Counted from the stretch's first letter, positions 18,086-27,270 are shown. The stretch is DNA of 64,000 nt from Bacteroides sp. OM05-12 (GCF_003438995.1 NZ_QSUN01000015.1:1-64000), one strand, 5' to 3'. Notes: a model not told the origin generated them from the letters alone. Program-made: numbers and translations.

Positions 18086-19261
18086 TTACTTCTTCACATC
18101 TTCCAATCGACCAAAGTTATAAGTACCTTTTCTTATGACGTTCCCATTCTTATCCATCTCTACAAAAGGACCGTCTTTCTTTCCCTGACGGAAGAAACCT
18201 TCAAAGCGAACTCCGTTCTTATCCTCCATTATTCCTTTACCTTCCTCAAGACCATCGATAAAGCCTCCTTTGTATTTCGTTCCATCTTGAAGACGCATTA
18301 TACCTTGACCGTTGGCTTTATTATTTTTCCATTCGCCTTCGTAAACGTCTCCATTTCCCCAAGTATATTTTCCTTTACCATTACGTTGGTTTCCTTTCCA
18401 TTGACCTACATAGACTGCTCCGTTAGACCACGTAAATGTTCCTTGCCCCTCCTGTTCTCCATTCTTGAATTCTCCAACATACTTATCACCGTTCTTATGA
18501 TAATAAATGCCTTGACCGGTTCGCTCACCATCTACATAACTACCTTCATAGCGATCACCTGTATGAAAATAATAGATACCTTTACCGTGCTGAACATCCT
18601 TATCCCAATCACCGATATATTTATCTCCGTTCACATAGTAATAAGTTCCTTTACCATGGCGTGTATCGTCTTTCCAATCACCATCATACTTCGAACCGTC
18701 TTCCCAGACCAATACCCCTTTACCGTTTTTCTTATCACCGGCCCATTCTCCTTTGTATTCGGCTCCATTCTTCCATGTATAAGTACCGCCACCTTCACGT
18801 TTATCATTCACCCAGTTACCAACATAAATATCCCCATTATAATAAAACATGGTTCCCGTTCCATGCTGATAATCCGTAAACCACATACCTTCATAACGGT
18901 TGTTATTCATGAAATAATACGTTCCTCTACCATGCTGCTGGTCTTGAAACCACTGTCCTTCATACTTTTCTCCATCAGGGAAAGTATAGATTCCGAATCC
19001 TTCGCGCTTGCCTTTTACATACTCACCTTCGTAAATATCACCGTTCTTAAAAACAGTCTTACCTTTACCGTAAGGTTTACCATGTTTCAGTTCGCCGGTA
19101 TAAACAGAACCGTCTTTGAATGTATAGTTGCCAATCTTTATTTGAGAAGAAAAAAGCCCGGTTACCTTATCCATAAAACCACTTTTTCCTTGTGCATTAA
19201 CAGTAGTAGATATTGTTTGTATACTGAATAATATGAACAATAAATAAATATATTTTCGCAT
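18086..19261 (-). CDS. Secreted MORN-repeat protein with 14 repeats
   Basis: 391 residues. A signal peptide (residues 1-23, ending VNA) is followed by 14 consecutive MORN units of 23 residues, most of the form Y-x-G-x-W/Y-x-x-x-x-x-x-G-x-G-x-Y-x-x-x-N-G-D (for example YVGQWKGNQRNGKGKYTW). The whole chain after about residue 43 is repeats, making an elongated beta-meander in the periplasm or outside. MORN repeats in eukaryotes bind lipids or act as scaffolds; the bacterial role is unclear. It is convergent with the efflux operon and shares its terminator; the -7 box at 19293 suggests its own promoter. The long open frame on the opposite strand is a by-product of the repeats. Confidence 0.9.
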   Translation of the reverse strand: MRKYIYLLFILFSIQTISTTVNAQGKSGFMDKVTGLFSSQIKIGNYTFKDGSVYTGELKHGKPYGKGKTVFKNGDIYEGEYVKGKREGFGIYTFPDGEKYEGQWFQDQQHGRGTYYFMNNNRYEGMWFTDYQHGTGTMFYYNGDIYVGNWVNDKREGGGTYTWKNGAEYKGEWAGDKKNGKGVLVWEDGSKYDGDWKDDTRHGKGTYYYVNGDKYIGDWDKDVQHGKGIYYFHTGDRYEGSYVDGERTGQGIYYHKNGDKYVGEFKNGEQEGQGTFTWSNGAVYVGQWKGNQRNGKGKYTWGNGDVYEGEWKNNKANGQGIMRLQDGTKYKGGFIDGLEEGKGIMEDKNGVRFEGFFRQGKKDGPFVEMDKNGNVIRKGTYNFGRLEDVKK

Positions 19262-19292
19262 GTTATGACTATTTATTCCTTTAATGAGGTTT

Positions 19293-19300
19293 CAAAGGTA
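19293..19300 (-). promoter_or_regulatory. Candidate -7 box of the MORN gene
   Basis: TACCTTTG on the minus strand, 32 bases before the ATG at 19261; no convincing -33 TTTG. Confidence 0.45.
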
Positions 19301-19329
19301 ACATTAATCCCTCGAAAAGCAGGAACATG

Positions 19330-20628
19330 TTATAATTTGTTAGATATTTTTTTGCCGACCACGACTTCCGTCAACCCGTCATTATTAAAATACTTTATTG
19401 CCAGTTCTCTCAAATCGGAGGAGGAAACTTCACGCACTGCCTCCAACGAACGTTGATAATAAGACTCATCCAAATGATTGGTCTCGATGAAAGTCCACGC
19501 TTCCGCTAAAGAAAAAGGTCCTTCATAGTTGCGGCACATCTGCCCTAACATATAATTTCTCACGATTGACAATTCCTTATCGGTTACGAGGTCATTCTTC
19601 AAAACTTCCATTTCGTGATAAACTTCTTTCACGATATTCTCCGTATATTCCCCGTCAGCTTCCGTGGAAACCACAAATACGCCCGTACCGGGATAAAAAA
19701 GAATCCCTGAACTTATACCATAAGTATATCCTTTATCTTCCCGGATATTCGACATCAAACGACTACCGAAATAGCCTCCGAACAAGGTCATAAGAACACG
19801 CATCTTCAAATAATCCGGATTATTTCTATCCATCGTCACGCATCCCATTCTTAATGAACTCTGCATGGCATCCGAACGCTCTACGAAAATACGTTTCTCC
19901 ATAGATGAATCCGGACGAAACGTTTCAAACTCCTCACGTTCTTTTATCTCTCCCCAAGACTGTTTGCCGAAAGCATTCTCCACCCGTGATTCAATTTCTG
20001 CCGTTACCTTTCCCGATAGATAAACCGAACAATTAGCGGAATGATAATAATGACGATGAAATTTCTTCAAGACTTCACGATTCAGCACGTCATAATCATC
20101 CACCGTTACAGTTCTTCCACTCGGATGGGCTGTACCGAACACTGATAAATTAAAATATTTCTGAGAGATAAAGTCTCCTTTCGTACTATTTACTAATAGT
20201 TGTTGCCTGTTGACATCCAACGTCGTACGCAATTCTTTTTCGGGGAAAGTAGGTTCTTTTATAATAGACTCGACAATCTCCAAAACCTGCGGGAAATACT
20301 TATTTAATGAATAAAGTGTCAGAAAAGAATATTCCATTCCTGCGGACAACTCCAGCCACGCACCATAATAATCCAGTTTCTCTTCTATCTGACCGGAGGT
20401 GTAGCGACTGCTTCCCTCCCGGAGCATACGGTTGGCAAACAAAGCCTGAAGCGGTTGCGATTGTTGGTAACGCCCGCCACGCAGCAACAGATCGAGGCGA
20501 ACTACATCTTGCTCTCCTGCCTGAATCACATTCAGCATTACTCCGTTCGACATTACCCTACGTTCCGGTTGCACGATATCTATCTTATCCAGTGAGTTAG
20601 TCAATGGTTGTATGGTACGGTCAAGCAT
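19330..20628 (-). CDS. M16 peptidase homologue lacking the zinc site
   Basis: 432 residues, the size of a two-domain M16B (processing-peptidase/pqqL-like) subunit. The family fold is recognisable (LLLRGGRYQQ, FPEKELRTTLDVNRQQ, FHRHYYHSANCSVYLSGKV, FGGYFGSRLMSNIREDKGYTYG). At residues 62-66, where active members have His-x-x-Glu-His, it reads ALFANR, so zinc binding and peptidase activity should be lost. The C-terminal substrate-gripping R/Y pair (GSRLMSNIREDKGYTYG) is kept. Inactive M16 subunits normally pair with an active one; none is adjacent. It starts 6 bases after kdsB ends and is cotranscribed with it. No signal peptide is evident. Confidence 0.88.
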   Translation of the reverse strand: MLDRTIQPLTNSLDKIDIVQPERRVMSNGVMLNVIQAGEQDVVRLDLLLRGGRYQQSQPLQALFANRMLREGSSRYTSGQIEEKLDYYGAWLELSAGMEYSFLTLYSLNKYFPQVLEIVESIIKEPTFPEKELRTTLDVNRQQLLVNSTKGDFISQKYFNLSVFGTAHPSGRTVTVDDYDVLNREVLKKFHRHYYHSANCSVYLSGKVTAEIESRVENAFGKQSWGEIKEREEFETFRPDSSMEKRIFVERSDAMQSSLRMGCVTMDRNNPDYLKMRVLMTLFGGYFGSRLMSNIREDKGYTYGISSGILFYPGTGVFVVSTEADGEYTENIVKEVYHEMEVLKNDLVTDKELSIVRNYMLGQMCRNYEGPFSLAEAWTFIETNHLDESYYQRSLEAVREVSSSDLRELAIKYFNNDGLTEVVVGKKISNKL

Positions 20629-20633
20629 AATTA

Positions 20634-21395
20634 TTACTTATCGGTATTAATAGTTTTCAAAAACATTTCCGCTCTCTGCAAATCCTGCGGTGTATCGATG
20701 CCTATCGTCTCCACATCGCTAACGCCTACCTTTATCTTATATCCATTCTCAAGCCAACGAAGTTGTTCCAATGATTCGGCTATCTCCAAGGAAGACTGGG
20801 GAAGCGAAGTAATCTCTTTCAGCACCTCACCTCTATAAGCATATAAACCGATATGTTTGTAATAAGTATGATTCTTCAACCAGTCCTTCGTATCCACATA
20901 ACGCTGATACGGAATAATGGAACAGCTGAAGTAAAGTGCATTCATATCCTTGTCTACCACTACTTTCGGTGAATTTATGTTTTGCAACGCTTCGAAAGAG
21001 CTTTCCTCTGTAAACGGTTTTACCAAGGTAGCTATCTGCGTCTTATCATCTTCAAAACAAGATTTTATCACCTCCAGTTGTGACGGCTGTATGAAAGGCT
21101 CGTCTCCTTGTATATTCACAACAACATCAAACCCTTTCCCTACTTTGGTATATGCCTCATAGCAACGGTCTGTACCGCTTTTATGGGTAACGGAAGTCAT
21201 GACGACTTTTCCTCCGAAAGCCTTGACGGCAGTCTCAATGCGCTCGTCATCCGTAGCTACAAACACATCATCCAGTAGTCCGACCACCTGTTCGTATACG
21301 CGCTGAATCACAGTCTTCCCGCCCAACATAGCCAACGGCTTGGCAGGAAAACGGGTAGAAGCATATCTGGCAGGGATTATTCCTATAAATCTCAT
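20634..21395 (-). CDS. kdsB: CMP-KDO synthetase (3-deoxy-manno-octulosonate cytidylyltransferase)
   Basis: 253 residues, standard length. It activates KDO with CTP for attachment to lipid A. Motifs: the nucleotide-binding start IIPARYASTRFPAKPLAMLGGKT, VATDDERI, the GTDRCYEA segment, the metal-site NIQGDEPFI, and KHIGLYAYRGEVL. It has a candidate -7 box 26 bases upstream and is followed directly by the M16-like gene. The divergent HPPK-like gene starts about 90 bases away on the other strand. Confidence 0.96.
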   Translation of the reverse strand: MRFIGIIPARYASTRFPAKPLAMLGGKTVIQRVYEQVVGLLDDVFVATDDERIETAVKAFGGKVVMTSVTHKSGTDRCYEAYTKVGKGFDVVVNIQGDEPFIQPSQLEVIKSCFEDDKTQIATLVKPFTEESSFEALQNINSPKVVVDKDMNALYFSCSIIPYQRYVDTKDWLKNHTYYKHIGLYAYRGEVLKEITSLPQSSLEIAESLEQLRWLENGYKIKVGVSDVETIGIDTPQDLQRAEMFLKTINTDK

Positions 21396-21420
21396 ATTAC
21401 CTTAAAATCTATGTAATATG

Positions 21421-21428
21421 CAAAATTA
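21421..21428 (-). promoter_or_regulatory. Candidate -7 box of kdsB
   Basis: TAATTTTG on the minus strand, exact match to TAnnTTTG, 25 bases before the kdsB ATG. Confidence 0.45.
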
Positions 21429-21485
21429 CAAAAAGATTTGGTAATCCCCCTTATTTACATTTATTTTGCAGACAAAATCATCAAA

Positions 21486-21845
21486 ATGGAGATGCATTCC
21501 TGCTTTATCTGCATCGGTTCCAACACTTATTCGGAGAAGAATATGGAACTGGCAAGGAAAGAACTGCAACGGTTTTTTCCCGACATTGTTTTTGGTAAAG
21601 AAGTAGAGACAAAGCCTCTGTTATTTCGCAAGAACCTTACCCCTTTTCATAACCAGACCGGGAGATTTCATTCTTCTCAAAGTTCTGAAGAGATAAAACG
21701 CACCTGTAAACAGATTGAACGTCAGGCGGGAAGGATGCCGGAAGACAAATCAAAGGAAATAGTAAAACTGGATATTGACTTGGTTCAATATGATGATTTC
21801 ATCCTGAAACCGGAGGATATGCAACGTCCTTATATGAAAGGATAA
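21486..21845 (+). CDS. Short HPPK (FolK)-like protein
   Basis: 119 residues from the ATG at 21486 (another ATG lies two codons on). The N-terminus CFICIGSNTYSEKNMELA matches the HPPK start, and LDIDLVQYDD matches the metal-binding Asp-x-Asp segment of folate pyrophosphokinase. The chain ends about 35 residues early: it stops shortly after the position of the conserved PH..M..R block, whose His is missing, and the loop-3 Arg-Trp pair of E. coli HPPK is absent. It may be a degenerate or repurposed HPPK; dihydropteridine pyrophosphokinase activity is doubtful. Monocistronic, followed by a dispersed repeat. Confidence 0.7.
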   Translation: MEMHSCFICIGSNTYSEKNMELARKELQRFFPDIVFGKEVETKPLLFRKNLTPFHNQTGRFHSSQSSEEIKRTCKQIERQAGRMPEDKSKEIVKLDIDLVQYDDFILKPEDMQRPYMKG

Positions 21846-21863
21846 TCAAAGGAAAGGTAGTTC

Positions 21864-21961
21864 GAATCGTTTCGACGTGGGAAGCCTTGCGTTCAGGCTT
21901 GGTCATCCTGTCGTTTCAGCATGGGAAGCCTGTCGTTTGTCCATGCTGAAACGATTGAAAC
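21864..21961. repeat. Dispersed repeat family B, copy 1
   Basis: Contains the 14-base perfect inverted repeat TCGTTTCAGCATGG (21911-21924) / complement (21941-21954). The 20-mer CATGCTGAAACGACAGGATG is present in reverse at 21904-21923 and occurs identically at 41530-41549. AGCCTTGCGTT (reverse of the AACGCAAGGCT in copy 2) precedes it. It lies between the 3' ends of two convergent genes. Confidence 0.75.
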
Positions 21962-22004
21962 AACCGCAAGTTTATATCATCCGCCCAAATGCTTTAAAGA
22001 GAAC

Positions 22005-24320
22005 CTACTCAAAGATTGCATCAATCCCCTCCGACTCCTCCATTTGAGAGCTTAGCGAATCTTTGCAAGGATCGAATTTATCAGGGAACGAAAAGGTTTC
22101 CGTTTCCGAATAACCCAGCGACTTATCAGCCAACACCTTATTCATATAAATAGCCCAAATAGGAAGTGCCATGCTTGCACCCTGCCCGTCGGCCATTCCG
22201 TCAAAATGAATGTCGCGTTCTTCACCGCCTACCCAACATCCGGAAACCAAAGACGGTGTGAAGCCCATAAACCATCCGTCGGAATTACGGTTCGTTGTTC
22301 CGGTCTTACCGCCCATATCCGCTTTCACACCCAAGCGACGGACGCGTCCGGCAGTACCTTCGTTAACAACGGCACGCAACATGACCAACATCTTATAAGC
22401 ACTTTCCTCACTGATCACCTCCTCCACCTGCGGCGAGAAGTTGGCAAGCACATTGCCTTCACTGTCTTCGATGCGGGTCACAAATACCGGTGCGGTACGT
22501 ATTCCCCTATTCGCAAAAGCCGTATAAGCACTGACCATCTCTCCCACTGATATCTCACACGGACCGAGACAAAGAGATACGGTGGGTTGAATATCACGGT
22601 TGAGTACACCGAAAGAGTGAATCAATCTGACCAAAGCATACGGATTCAATTTGCTCATAAGATAGGCTGTAATCCAGTTATCCGAATTGGCAAGTCCCCA
22701 CTTTAAAGTCACCATCTCACCGTAACGTTTCTTGTTGGCATTACGAGGCGACCAGGGAATACCATTCTCATCCATCAACGTCTGCTCTATATGCCGGGTT
22801 TCATCACAAGGAGAAAAACCGTTTTCCATCGCAAGAGTATATACATAAGGTTTAACGGTAGACCCCACCTGACGGCGTCCTACCATCGCCATATCATATT
22901 GGAAATAACGATAATCCGGACCACCCACATAAGCTTTTACCTCTCCGGTTATCGGGTCCATAGACATAAATCCGGTACGAAGGAAATGTTTGTAATAGCG
23001 GATAGAGTCAAGTGGCGTCATAATCGTATCTTTCTCTCCTTCCCACGTAAAGACAGACATTTCTTCTTTCTTATTGAATGCTTTCTGAATCTCTTCTTCG
23101 GAATGACCGGCCGCTTTCATGGTACGGTAGCGATCTGTCTGCCGAACAGCTCTTTGAAGAATATCGTCCACCTGTTCCTGAGTCAGCATATTGGTATAAG
23201 GGGCTTTCTTACGTCCTTGTTTCTCTTTAAAGAAGCGAGGCTGCAAGTATTCACCCAGATGCTGGCGTACAGCTTCTTCCGCATAACGCTGCATGCGGGA
23301 GTCAATACTGGTGTAAATCTTCAAACCATCCGTATAGATGTTATAATTTGTCCCGTCTTTCTTCTTATTCTTTGCACACCATCCATAAAGCGGATTATTC
23401 TGCCATGCCAGAGAATCTTCATAGTATTTTTGCATCTGCCAGCCACGATAGTCGCTCCTCTTCGGTTCTTTGGCAGTCATCACACCACGCAGATATTCAC
23501 GGAAATAAGTTGCCAATCCTTCTTTATGGTCAACCCGTCGATAACGCAAGGTCAAAGGCAGCTGCTTCAGGGAGTCACATTCCGCTTCGGTTATGTATCC
23601 GCCTTTACGCATCTGTTCCAAAACAACATTACGACGCCCCCGCGTACGCTCATTATGACGTACAGGATTGTATAACGACGGATTCTTACACATACCTATC
23701 AGCGTAGCGGCCTCCTCAATCTTCAAGTCTTTCGGCTCTCTTGAGAAATAAGTATTTGCAGCAGTCTTAATACCTACGGCATTATTCAGGAAATCAAACT
23801 TATTCAAGTACATCGTCAGGATTTCCTCTTTTGTATAATAACGCTCCAAACGAACGGCAATCACCCATTCAATAGGCTTTTGCAGCAAACGTTCGAGCAC
23901 GTTATCCGCACTTGGAGAATATAACTGTTTGGAAAGCTGTTGGGAGATAGTGCTACCACCACCTGCATTTTTCTGCATCAACAGCCCGCGCTTTACGATA
24001 GCACGGAATAAGGCTTTTGCATCAATACCGGAGTGCTCTGCAAAACGTGCGTCCTCCGTAGCAATTAAAGCGTGTACCAGATTGGGCGACAAATCCTGAT
24101 ATCCCACATATACACGGTTTTCTTTGCTCAACGACCATGTACCGAGCATCTTACCATCCGAAGAAATAATCTCAGTGGCGAATTTATAAGTAGGATTCTC
24201 CAGTTCCTCTACCGGAGGCATATAACCGATCCAACCTTTCGCGATAGCAGTAAATACGAAAGCTGCTCCCAAAATGATAATAGCAAGTAATCCCCAGAGA
24301 ATATATATAATCTTTTTCAT
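22005..24320 (-). CDS. Class A penicillin-binding protein 1A (glycosyltransferase/transpeptidase)
   Basis: 771 residues from the ATG at 24320; one more in-frame GTG codon precedes it. One N-terminal membrane anchor (residues 7-27) is followed by the GT51 glycosyltransferase domain: EDARFAEHSG with the catalytic Glu, GGSTISQQLSKQL, and RKxxE-like helices. The transpeptidase domain has the three penicillin-binding motifs: nucleophile Ser in GSTVKP, SDN, and KTGTT. It polymerises and cross-links peptidoglycan in the periplasm. It is monocistronic, with a TACTTTTG -7 box at 24344, and convergent with the HPPK-like gene across repeat B. Confidence 0.95.
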   Translation of the reverse strand: MKKIIYILWGLLAIIILGAAFVFTAIAKGWIGYMPPVEELENPTYKFATEIISSDGKMLGTWSLSKENRVYVGYQDLSPNLVHALIATEDARFAEHSGIDAKALFRAIVKRGLLMQKNAGGGSTISQQLSKQLYSPSADNVLERLLQKPIEWVIAVRLERYYTKEEILTMYLNKFDFLNNAVGIKTAANTYFSREPKDLKIEEAATLIGMCKNPSLYNPVRHNERTRGRRNVVLEQMRKGGYITEAECDSLKQLPLTLRYRRVDHKEGLATYFREYLRGVMTAKEPKRSDYRGWQMQKYYEDSLAWQNNPLYGWCAKNKKKDGTNYNIYTDGLKIYTSIDSRMQRYAEEAVRQHLGEYLQPRFFKEKQGRKKAPYTNMLTQEQVDDILQRAVRQTDRYRTMKAAGHSEEEIQKAFNKKEEMSVFTWEGEKDTIMTPLDSIRYYKHFLRTGFMSMDPITGEVKAYVGGPDYRYFQYDMAMVGRRQVGSTVKPYVYTLAMENGFSPCDETRHIEQTLMDENGIPWSPRNANKKRYGEMVTLKWGLANSDNWITAYLMSKLNPYALVRLIHSFGVLNRDIQPTVSLCLGPCEISVGEMVSAYTAFANRGIRTAPVFVTRIEDSEGNVLANFSPQVEEVISEESAYKMLVMLRAVVNEGTAGRVRRLGVKADMGGKTGTTNRNSDGWFMGFTPSLVSGCWVGGEERDIHFDGMADGQGASMALPIWAIYMNKVLADKSLGYSETETFSFPDKFDPCKDSLSSQMEESEGIDAIFE

Positions 24321-24343
24321 CACAAATAGAATTATTTATCGTG

Positions 24344-24351
24344 CAAAAGTA
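24344..24351 (-). promoter_or_regulatory. Candidate -7 box of the PBP1A gene
   Basis: TACTTTTG on the minus strand, exact match to TAnnTTTG, 24 bases before the ATG. Confidence 0.45.
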
Positions 24352-24434
24352 TAACAAATCTTTTAATTAAAAGCGGTTTATAACAAAGTTCAACTAAATC
24401 TATGTCGAATCGTGTCTATTTAATCTTTTTTTCA

Positions 24435-24442
24435 TACCTTTA
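24435..24442 (+). promoter_or_regulatory. Candidate -7 box of the pyrBI operon
   Basis: TACCTTTA differs from TAnnTTTG at the last base only; 41 bases before the pyrB ATG. No clear -33 box. No attenuator hairpin with a pyrimidine-rich leader is seen. Confidence 0.4.
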
Positions 24443-24482
24443 CGCTCCGTATTAGATTGTACACAGATAAACAATTAAGGAT

Positions 24483-25409
24483 ATGGAAAACAGAAGTTTA
24501 GTTACCATTGCCGATCATTCCAAAGAACGGATTCTCTATCTTTTGGAGATGGCAAAGCAGTTCGAACAGAATCCAAACCGTAAAATATTGGACGGTAAAA
24601 TAGTTGCAACCCTCTTTTTTGAACCGTCTACACGTACCCGCCTGAGCTTTGAGACAGCAGCCAACCGACTGGGTGCCCGTGTCATCGGATTCACAGATCC
24701 AAAAGTCACAAGCTCTTCTAAAGGAGAGACATTAAAAGATACGATTATGATGGTGAGCAACTATGCGGACATCATCGTCATGCGCCATTATCTGGAAGGT
24801 GCGGCACGTTATGCCAGCGAAATTGCTCCTATACCTATTATAAATGCAGGAGACGGTGCCAACCAACATCCGTCGCAAACGATGCTCGATCTCTATTCTA
24901 TTCAAAAGACACAAGGCACATTGGAGAATCTGAACATCTATCTTGTAGGCGACTTGAAATACGGACGTACAGTACACTCTTTGCTGATGGCGATGCGTCA
25001 TTTCAATCCGACATTCCATTTCATTGCGCCCGAAGAGCTGAAGATGCCGGAAGAATACAAGTTATACTGTAAAGAACATAATATAAAGTATGTAGAACAC
25101 ACCGACTTTACCGAAGAGACGATAGCGGAAGCTGATATTTTGTATATGACCCGTGTACAGCGCGAACGTTTCACCGATTTAATGGAATACGAGCGTGTGA
25201 AGAATGTATATATCTTAAAGAATAAAATGCTTGAACATACCCGTCCCAACCTCCGGATACTTCATCCGTTGCCTCGTGTAAACGAGATAGCTTATGACGT
25301 AGACGACAATCCGAAGGCTTATTATTTTGAACAAGCCCACAACGGACTCTTTGCCCGCCAAGCCATCATCTGCGATGCGCTGGGCATTACACTGGACGAT
25401 ATTAAATAA
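24483..25409 (+). CDS. pyrB: Aspartate carbamoyltransferase catalytic chain
   Basis: 308 residues, standard length. It condenses carbamoyl phosphate with aspartate in the first committed step of UMP synthesis. Seen: the carbamoyl-phosphate loop [13 protein letters not shown], the SSSKGET 80s loop (with Ser and Lys reaching the neighbouring active site), the HPSQTMLDL motif, and the aspartate loop RVQRERF. pyrI begins 25 bases downstream, so the enzyme is the allosteric catalytic/regulatory type. Confidence 0.97.
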   Translation: MENRSLVTIADHSKERILYLLEMAKQFEQNPNRKILDGKIVATLFFEPSTRTRLSFETAANRLGARVIGFTDPKVTSSSKGETLKDTIMMVSNYADIIVMRHYLEGAARYASEIAPIPIINAGDGANQHPSQTMLDLYSIQKTQGTLENLNIYLVGDLKYGRTVHSLLMAMRHFNPTFHFIAPEELKMPEEYKLYCKEHNIKYVEHTDFTEETIAEADILYMTRVQRERFTDLMEYERVKNVYILKNKMLEHTRPNLRILHPLPRVNEIAYDVDDNPKAYYFEQAHNGLFARQAIICDALGITLDDIK

Positions 25410-25434
25410 GTATACATTATTATATAGGAAGATT

Positions 25435-25896
25435 ATGAGCGAAAACAAACAAGAATTACAGGTTGCCGCATTAAAGAACGGAACTGTAATAGACCATATA
25501 CCAAGTGAGAAGTTATTTACCGTCGTCTCTTTATTGGGATTGGAAAAGATGGATTCCAATATCACGATCGGATTTAACTTGAAGAGTAAGAAGTTGGGTA
25601 AAAAGGGTATTATCAAGATAGCGGATAAATACTTTGACGATGAGGAAATAAACCGGATATCCGTCGTTGCTCCACACGTAAAACTAAATATTATCCGCGA
25701 TTACGAGGTAGTGGAAAAGAAAGAGGTACAAATGCCGGAAGACTTAAAAGGTATTGTGAAGTGTGCCAATCCGAAATGTATTACCAACAACGAACCAATG
25801 GCTACCCTTTTCCACGTGATAGATAAGGAGAATTGCATTATCAAATGCCATTATTGCGAAAAGGAACAAAAGAAAGAAGATATTACCATTATCTAA
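25435..25896 (+). CDS. pyrI: Aspartate carbamoyltransferase regulatory chain
   Basis: 153 residues from the ATG at 25435; upstream in-frame sequence overlaps pyrB and is not part of the protein. The N-terminal nucleotide-binding domain ([17 protein letters not shown]) is followed by a zinc domain with Cys-x4-Cys (KCANPKC) and Cys-x2-Cys (KCHYCEK). It confers CTP/ATP allostery and holds catalytic trimers together. It is cotranscribed with pyrB. Confidence 0.96.
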   Translation: MSENKQELQVAALKNGTVIDHIPSEKLFTVVSLLGLEKMDSNITIGFNLKSKKLGKKGIIKIADKYFDDEEINRISVVAPHVKLNIIRDYEVVEKKEVQMPEDLKGIVKCANPKCITNNEPMATLFHVIDKENCIIKCHYCEKEQKKEDITII

Positions 25897-25926
25897 ACGA
25901 TAAACTCTGATTAAACCAGTATAAGA

Positions 25927-26493
25927 ATGAAACAGGATTGGAAACCGGGAACAATGATTTATCCGTTGCCTGCCGTATTGGTAAGCTGCGGAAGTAATGA
26001 AAGCGAATATAATATCATAACAGTAGCGTGGACGGGTACTATCTGTACCAATCCGCCGATGTGTTATATATCCGTGCGACCGGAACGCCATTCTTATTCC
26101 ATCCTGAAAAAGAATATGGAGTTTGTCATTAACCTGACAACTAAAGATATGGCGTTTGCCACAGACTGGTGTGGTGTGCGTTCCGGCAAAGACCATAACA
26201 AATTCGAAGAGATGAAACTCACTCCCGGCAAATCCACCGTCATAAATGCTCCTATTATTGAAGAGTCTCCTTTATGCATCGAATGCCGGGTGAAAGAAAT
26301 CATTTCATTAGGTTCACATGATATGTTTATTGCCGATGTAGTCAATGTGAAGGCAGACGACAAGTACCTGAATGCAGCAACCGGGAAACTGGAACTGGCA
26401 GAAACGCATCCTTTGGTATATCTGCACGGAGGATATTATGATTTAGGAAATAAGATCGGTAAATTCGGCTGGTCTGTCGAGAAAAAGAAATAA
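25927..26493 (+). CDS. Flavin reductase family protein
   Basis: 188 residues with the split-barrel FMN-binding fold of the flavin reductase/HpaC-like family: LPAVLVSCGSNESEYNIIT and VAWTGTICTNPPMCYISVRP at the FMN site, then SPLCIECRVKEI. These proteins bind FMN and often reduce flavin with NAD(P)H; the physiological partner is unknown. It lies 30 bases after pyrI and 1 base before the barrel-protein gene, so it is probably in the pyrBI transcript. A second, distant family member is at 31256. Confidence 0.88.
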   Translation: MKQDWKPGTMIYPLPAVLVSCGSNESEYNIITVAWTGTICTNPPMCYISVRPERHSYSILKKNMEFVINLTTKDMAFATDWCGVRSGKDHNKFEEMKLTPGKSTVINAPIIEESPLCIECRVKEIISLGSHDMFIADVVNVKADDKYLNAATGKLELAETHPLVYLHGGYYDLGNKIGKFGWSVEKKK

Positions 26494-26494
26494 T

Positions 26495-27217
26495 ATGAGA
26501 AAAAGTCTACTCCTCTTAATCTATTTATTTGTTTGCCTATCTTCTTATTCACAGAATGATCCAGTGAATAAAGAGAAAAACTTTCATGTAAATGTCGGTA
26601 TAAAAGGAGGATTCAACTCATCCATGTATTTTGTAGATAAGTTCAAGATAAAAGACGTCACGATCCATGAAATACAAAACAATTACAGAGTAGGATATTT
26701 CGGTTCCATATTCATGAGAATAAATATGAGACGACACTTCATCCAACCGGAAATAAACTACACCATCAGTAAAAGCGACATTCAATTCGACAAGAAGGGT
26801 TCGCAGCATCCGGATATAGAACCCGATTATGCAAACATCAGTTCTACAATACGAATGGTAGAACTTCCTATTCTATACGGATATAACTTCATCAAATCCG
26901 GCCCGTATGAAATGCATTTCTTTGTCGGTCCGAATATAAAATACGTTTGGCAACAGAAATCTAAATTGCGGTTCAATAACTTTGACCAACAAGGTATCGA
27001 AGAAGATTTATACCCGATAAATATCAGTGCCATTCTTGGTGTCGGTGTCAGGATTTCCCGTATAATCTTTGACTTTAGATACGATATAGGACTTTATAAT
27101 ATCTCGAAGAGCGTGACTTATGAGAATATTAATCAAGAGGGCGAAGAAGAAAAATCCAACATCATTTTCAATCGAAGAAACAATATTCTGAGCTTCTCTC
27201 TGGGTTTTATCTTTTAA
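26495..27217 (+). CDS. PorT-like outer-membrane beta-barrel protein
   Basis: 240 residues. A signal peptide (residues 1-19, ending SYSQ) is followed by alternating amphipathic strands with family features of the Bacteroidota PorT/outer-membrane beta-barrel group (VGIKGGFNSSMYF, FIQPEINYTIS, LPILYGYNF, YEMHFFVGPNIKY) and a final strand ending in Phe. In Porphyromonas PorT belongs to type IX secretion, but this broad family has many unrelated barrels and nothing else of that system is in the window. It begins one base after the flavin reductase stop codon. Confidence 0.8.
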   Translation: MRKSLLLLIYLFVCLSSYSQNDPVNKEKNFHVNVGIKGGFNSSMYFVDKFKIKDVTIHEIQNNYRVGYFGSIFMRINMRRHFIQPEINYTISKSDIQFDKKGSQHPDIEPDYANISSTIRMVELPILYGYNFIKSGPYEMHFFVGPNIKYVWQQKSKLRFNNFDQQGIEEDLYPINISAILGVGVRISRIIFDFRYDIGLYNISKSVTYENINQEGEEEKSNIIFNRRNNILSFSLGFIF

Positions 27218-27238
27218 ATAAAACATTTTCACCGTTTC

Positions 27239-27270
27239 ATTGTGGAATGTCCATATTTTATTTAAATTTG
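27239..27270 (+). promoter_or_regulatory. Promoter of glyA
   Basis: ATTG (27239-27242), 20-base spacer, TAAATTTG (27263-27270). The -7 box is a perfect match and the -33 box has three of four bases. It predicts a leader of about 43 bases and separates glyA from the pyrBI transcript. Confidence 0.6.

Noticed and set aside
18287..19231. 314-codon plus-strand ORF opposite the MORN gene
   Set aside because: The open frame is a by-product of the 69-base MORN repeat; residues follow the complement of conserved MORN codons and no start signal is present.
22791..23675. 294-codon plus-strand ORF opposite the PBP1A gene
   Set aside because: The minus strand carries an unambiguous class A PBP across the whole interval; the opposite frame has no recognisable domain.
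25327..25434. N-terminal extension of pyrI into pyrB
   Set aside because: It overlaps pyrB coding sequence in another frame; conserved PyrI sequence starts right after the ATG at 25435.
26495..27217. Component of a type IX secretion system
   Set aside because: PorT-like barrels are a broad group in Bacteroidota; no other type IX gene is in the window and its operon is pyrimidine-related.
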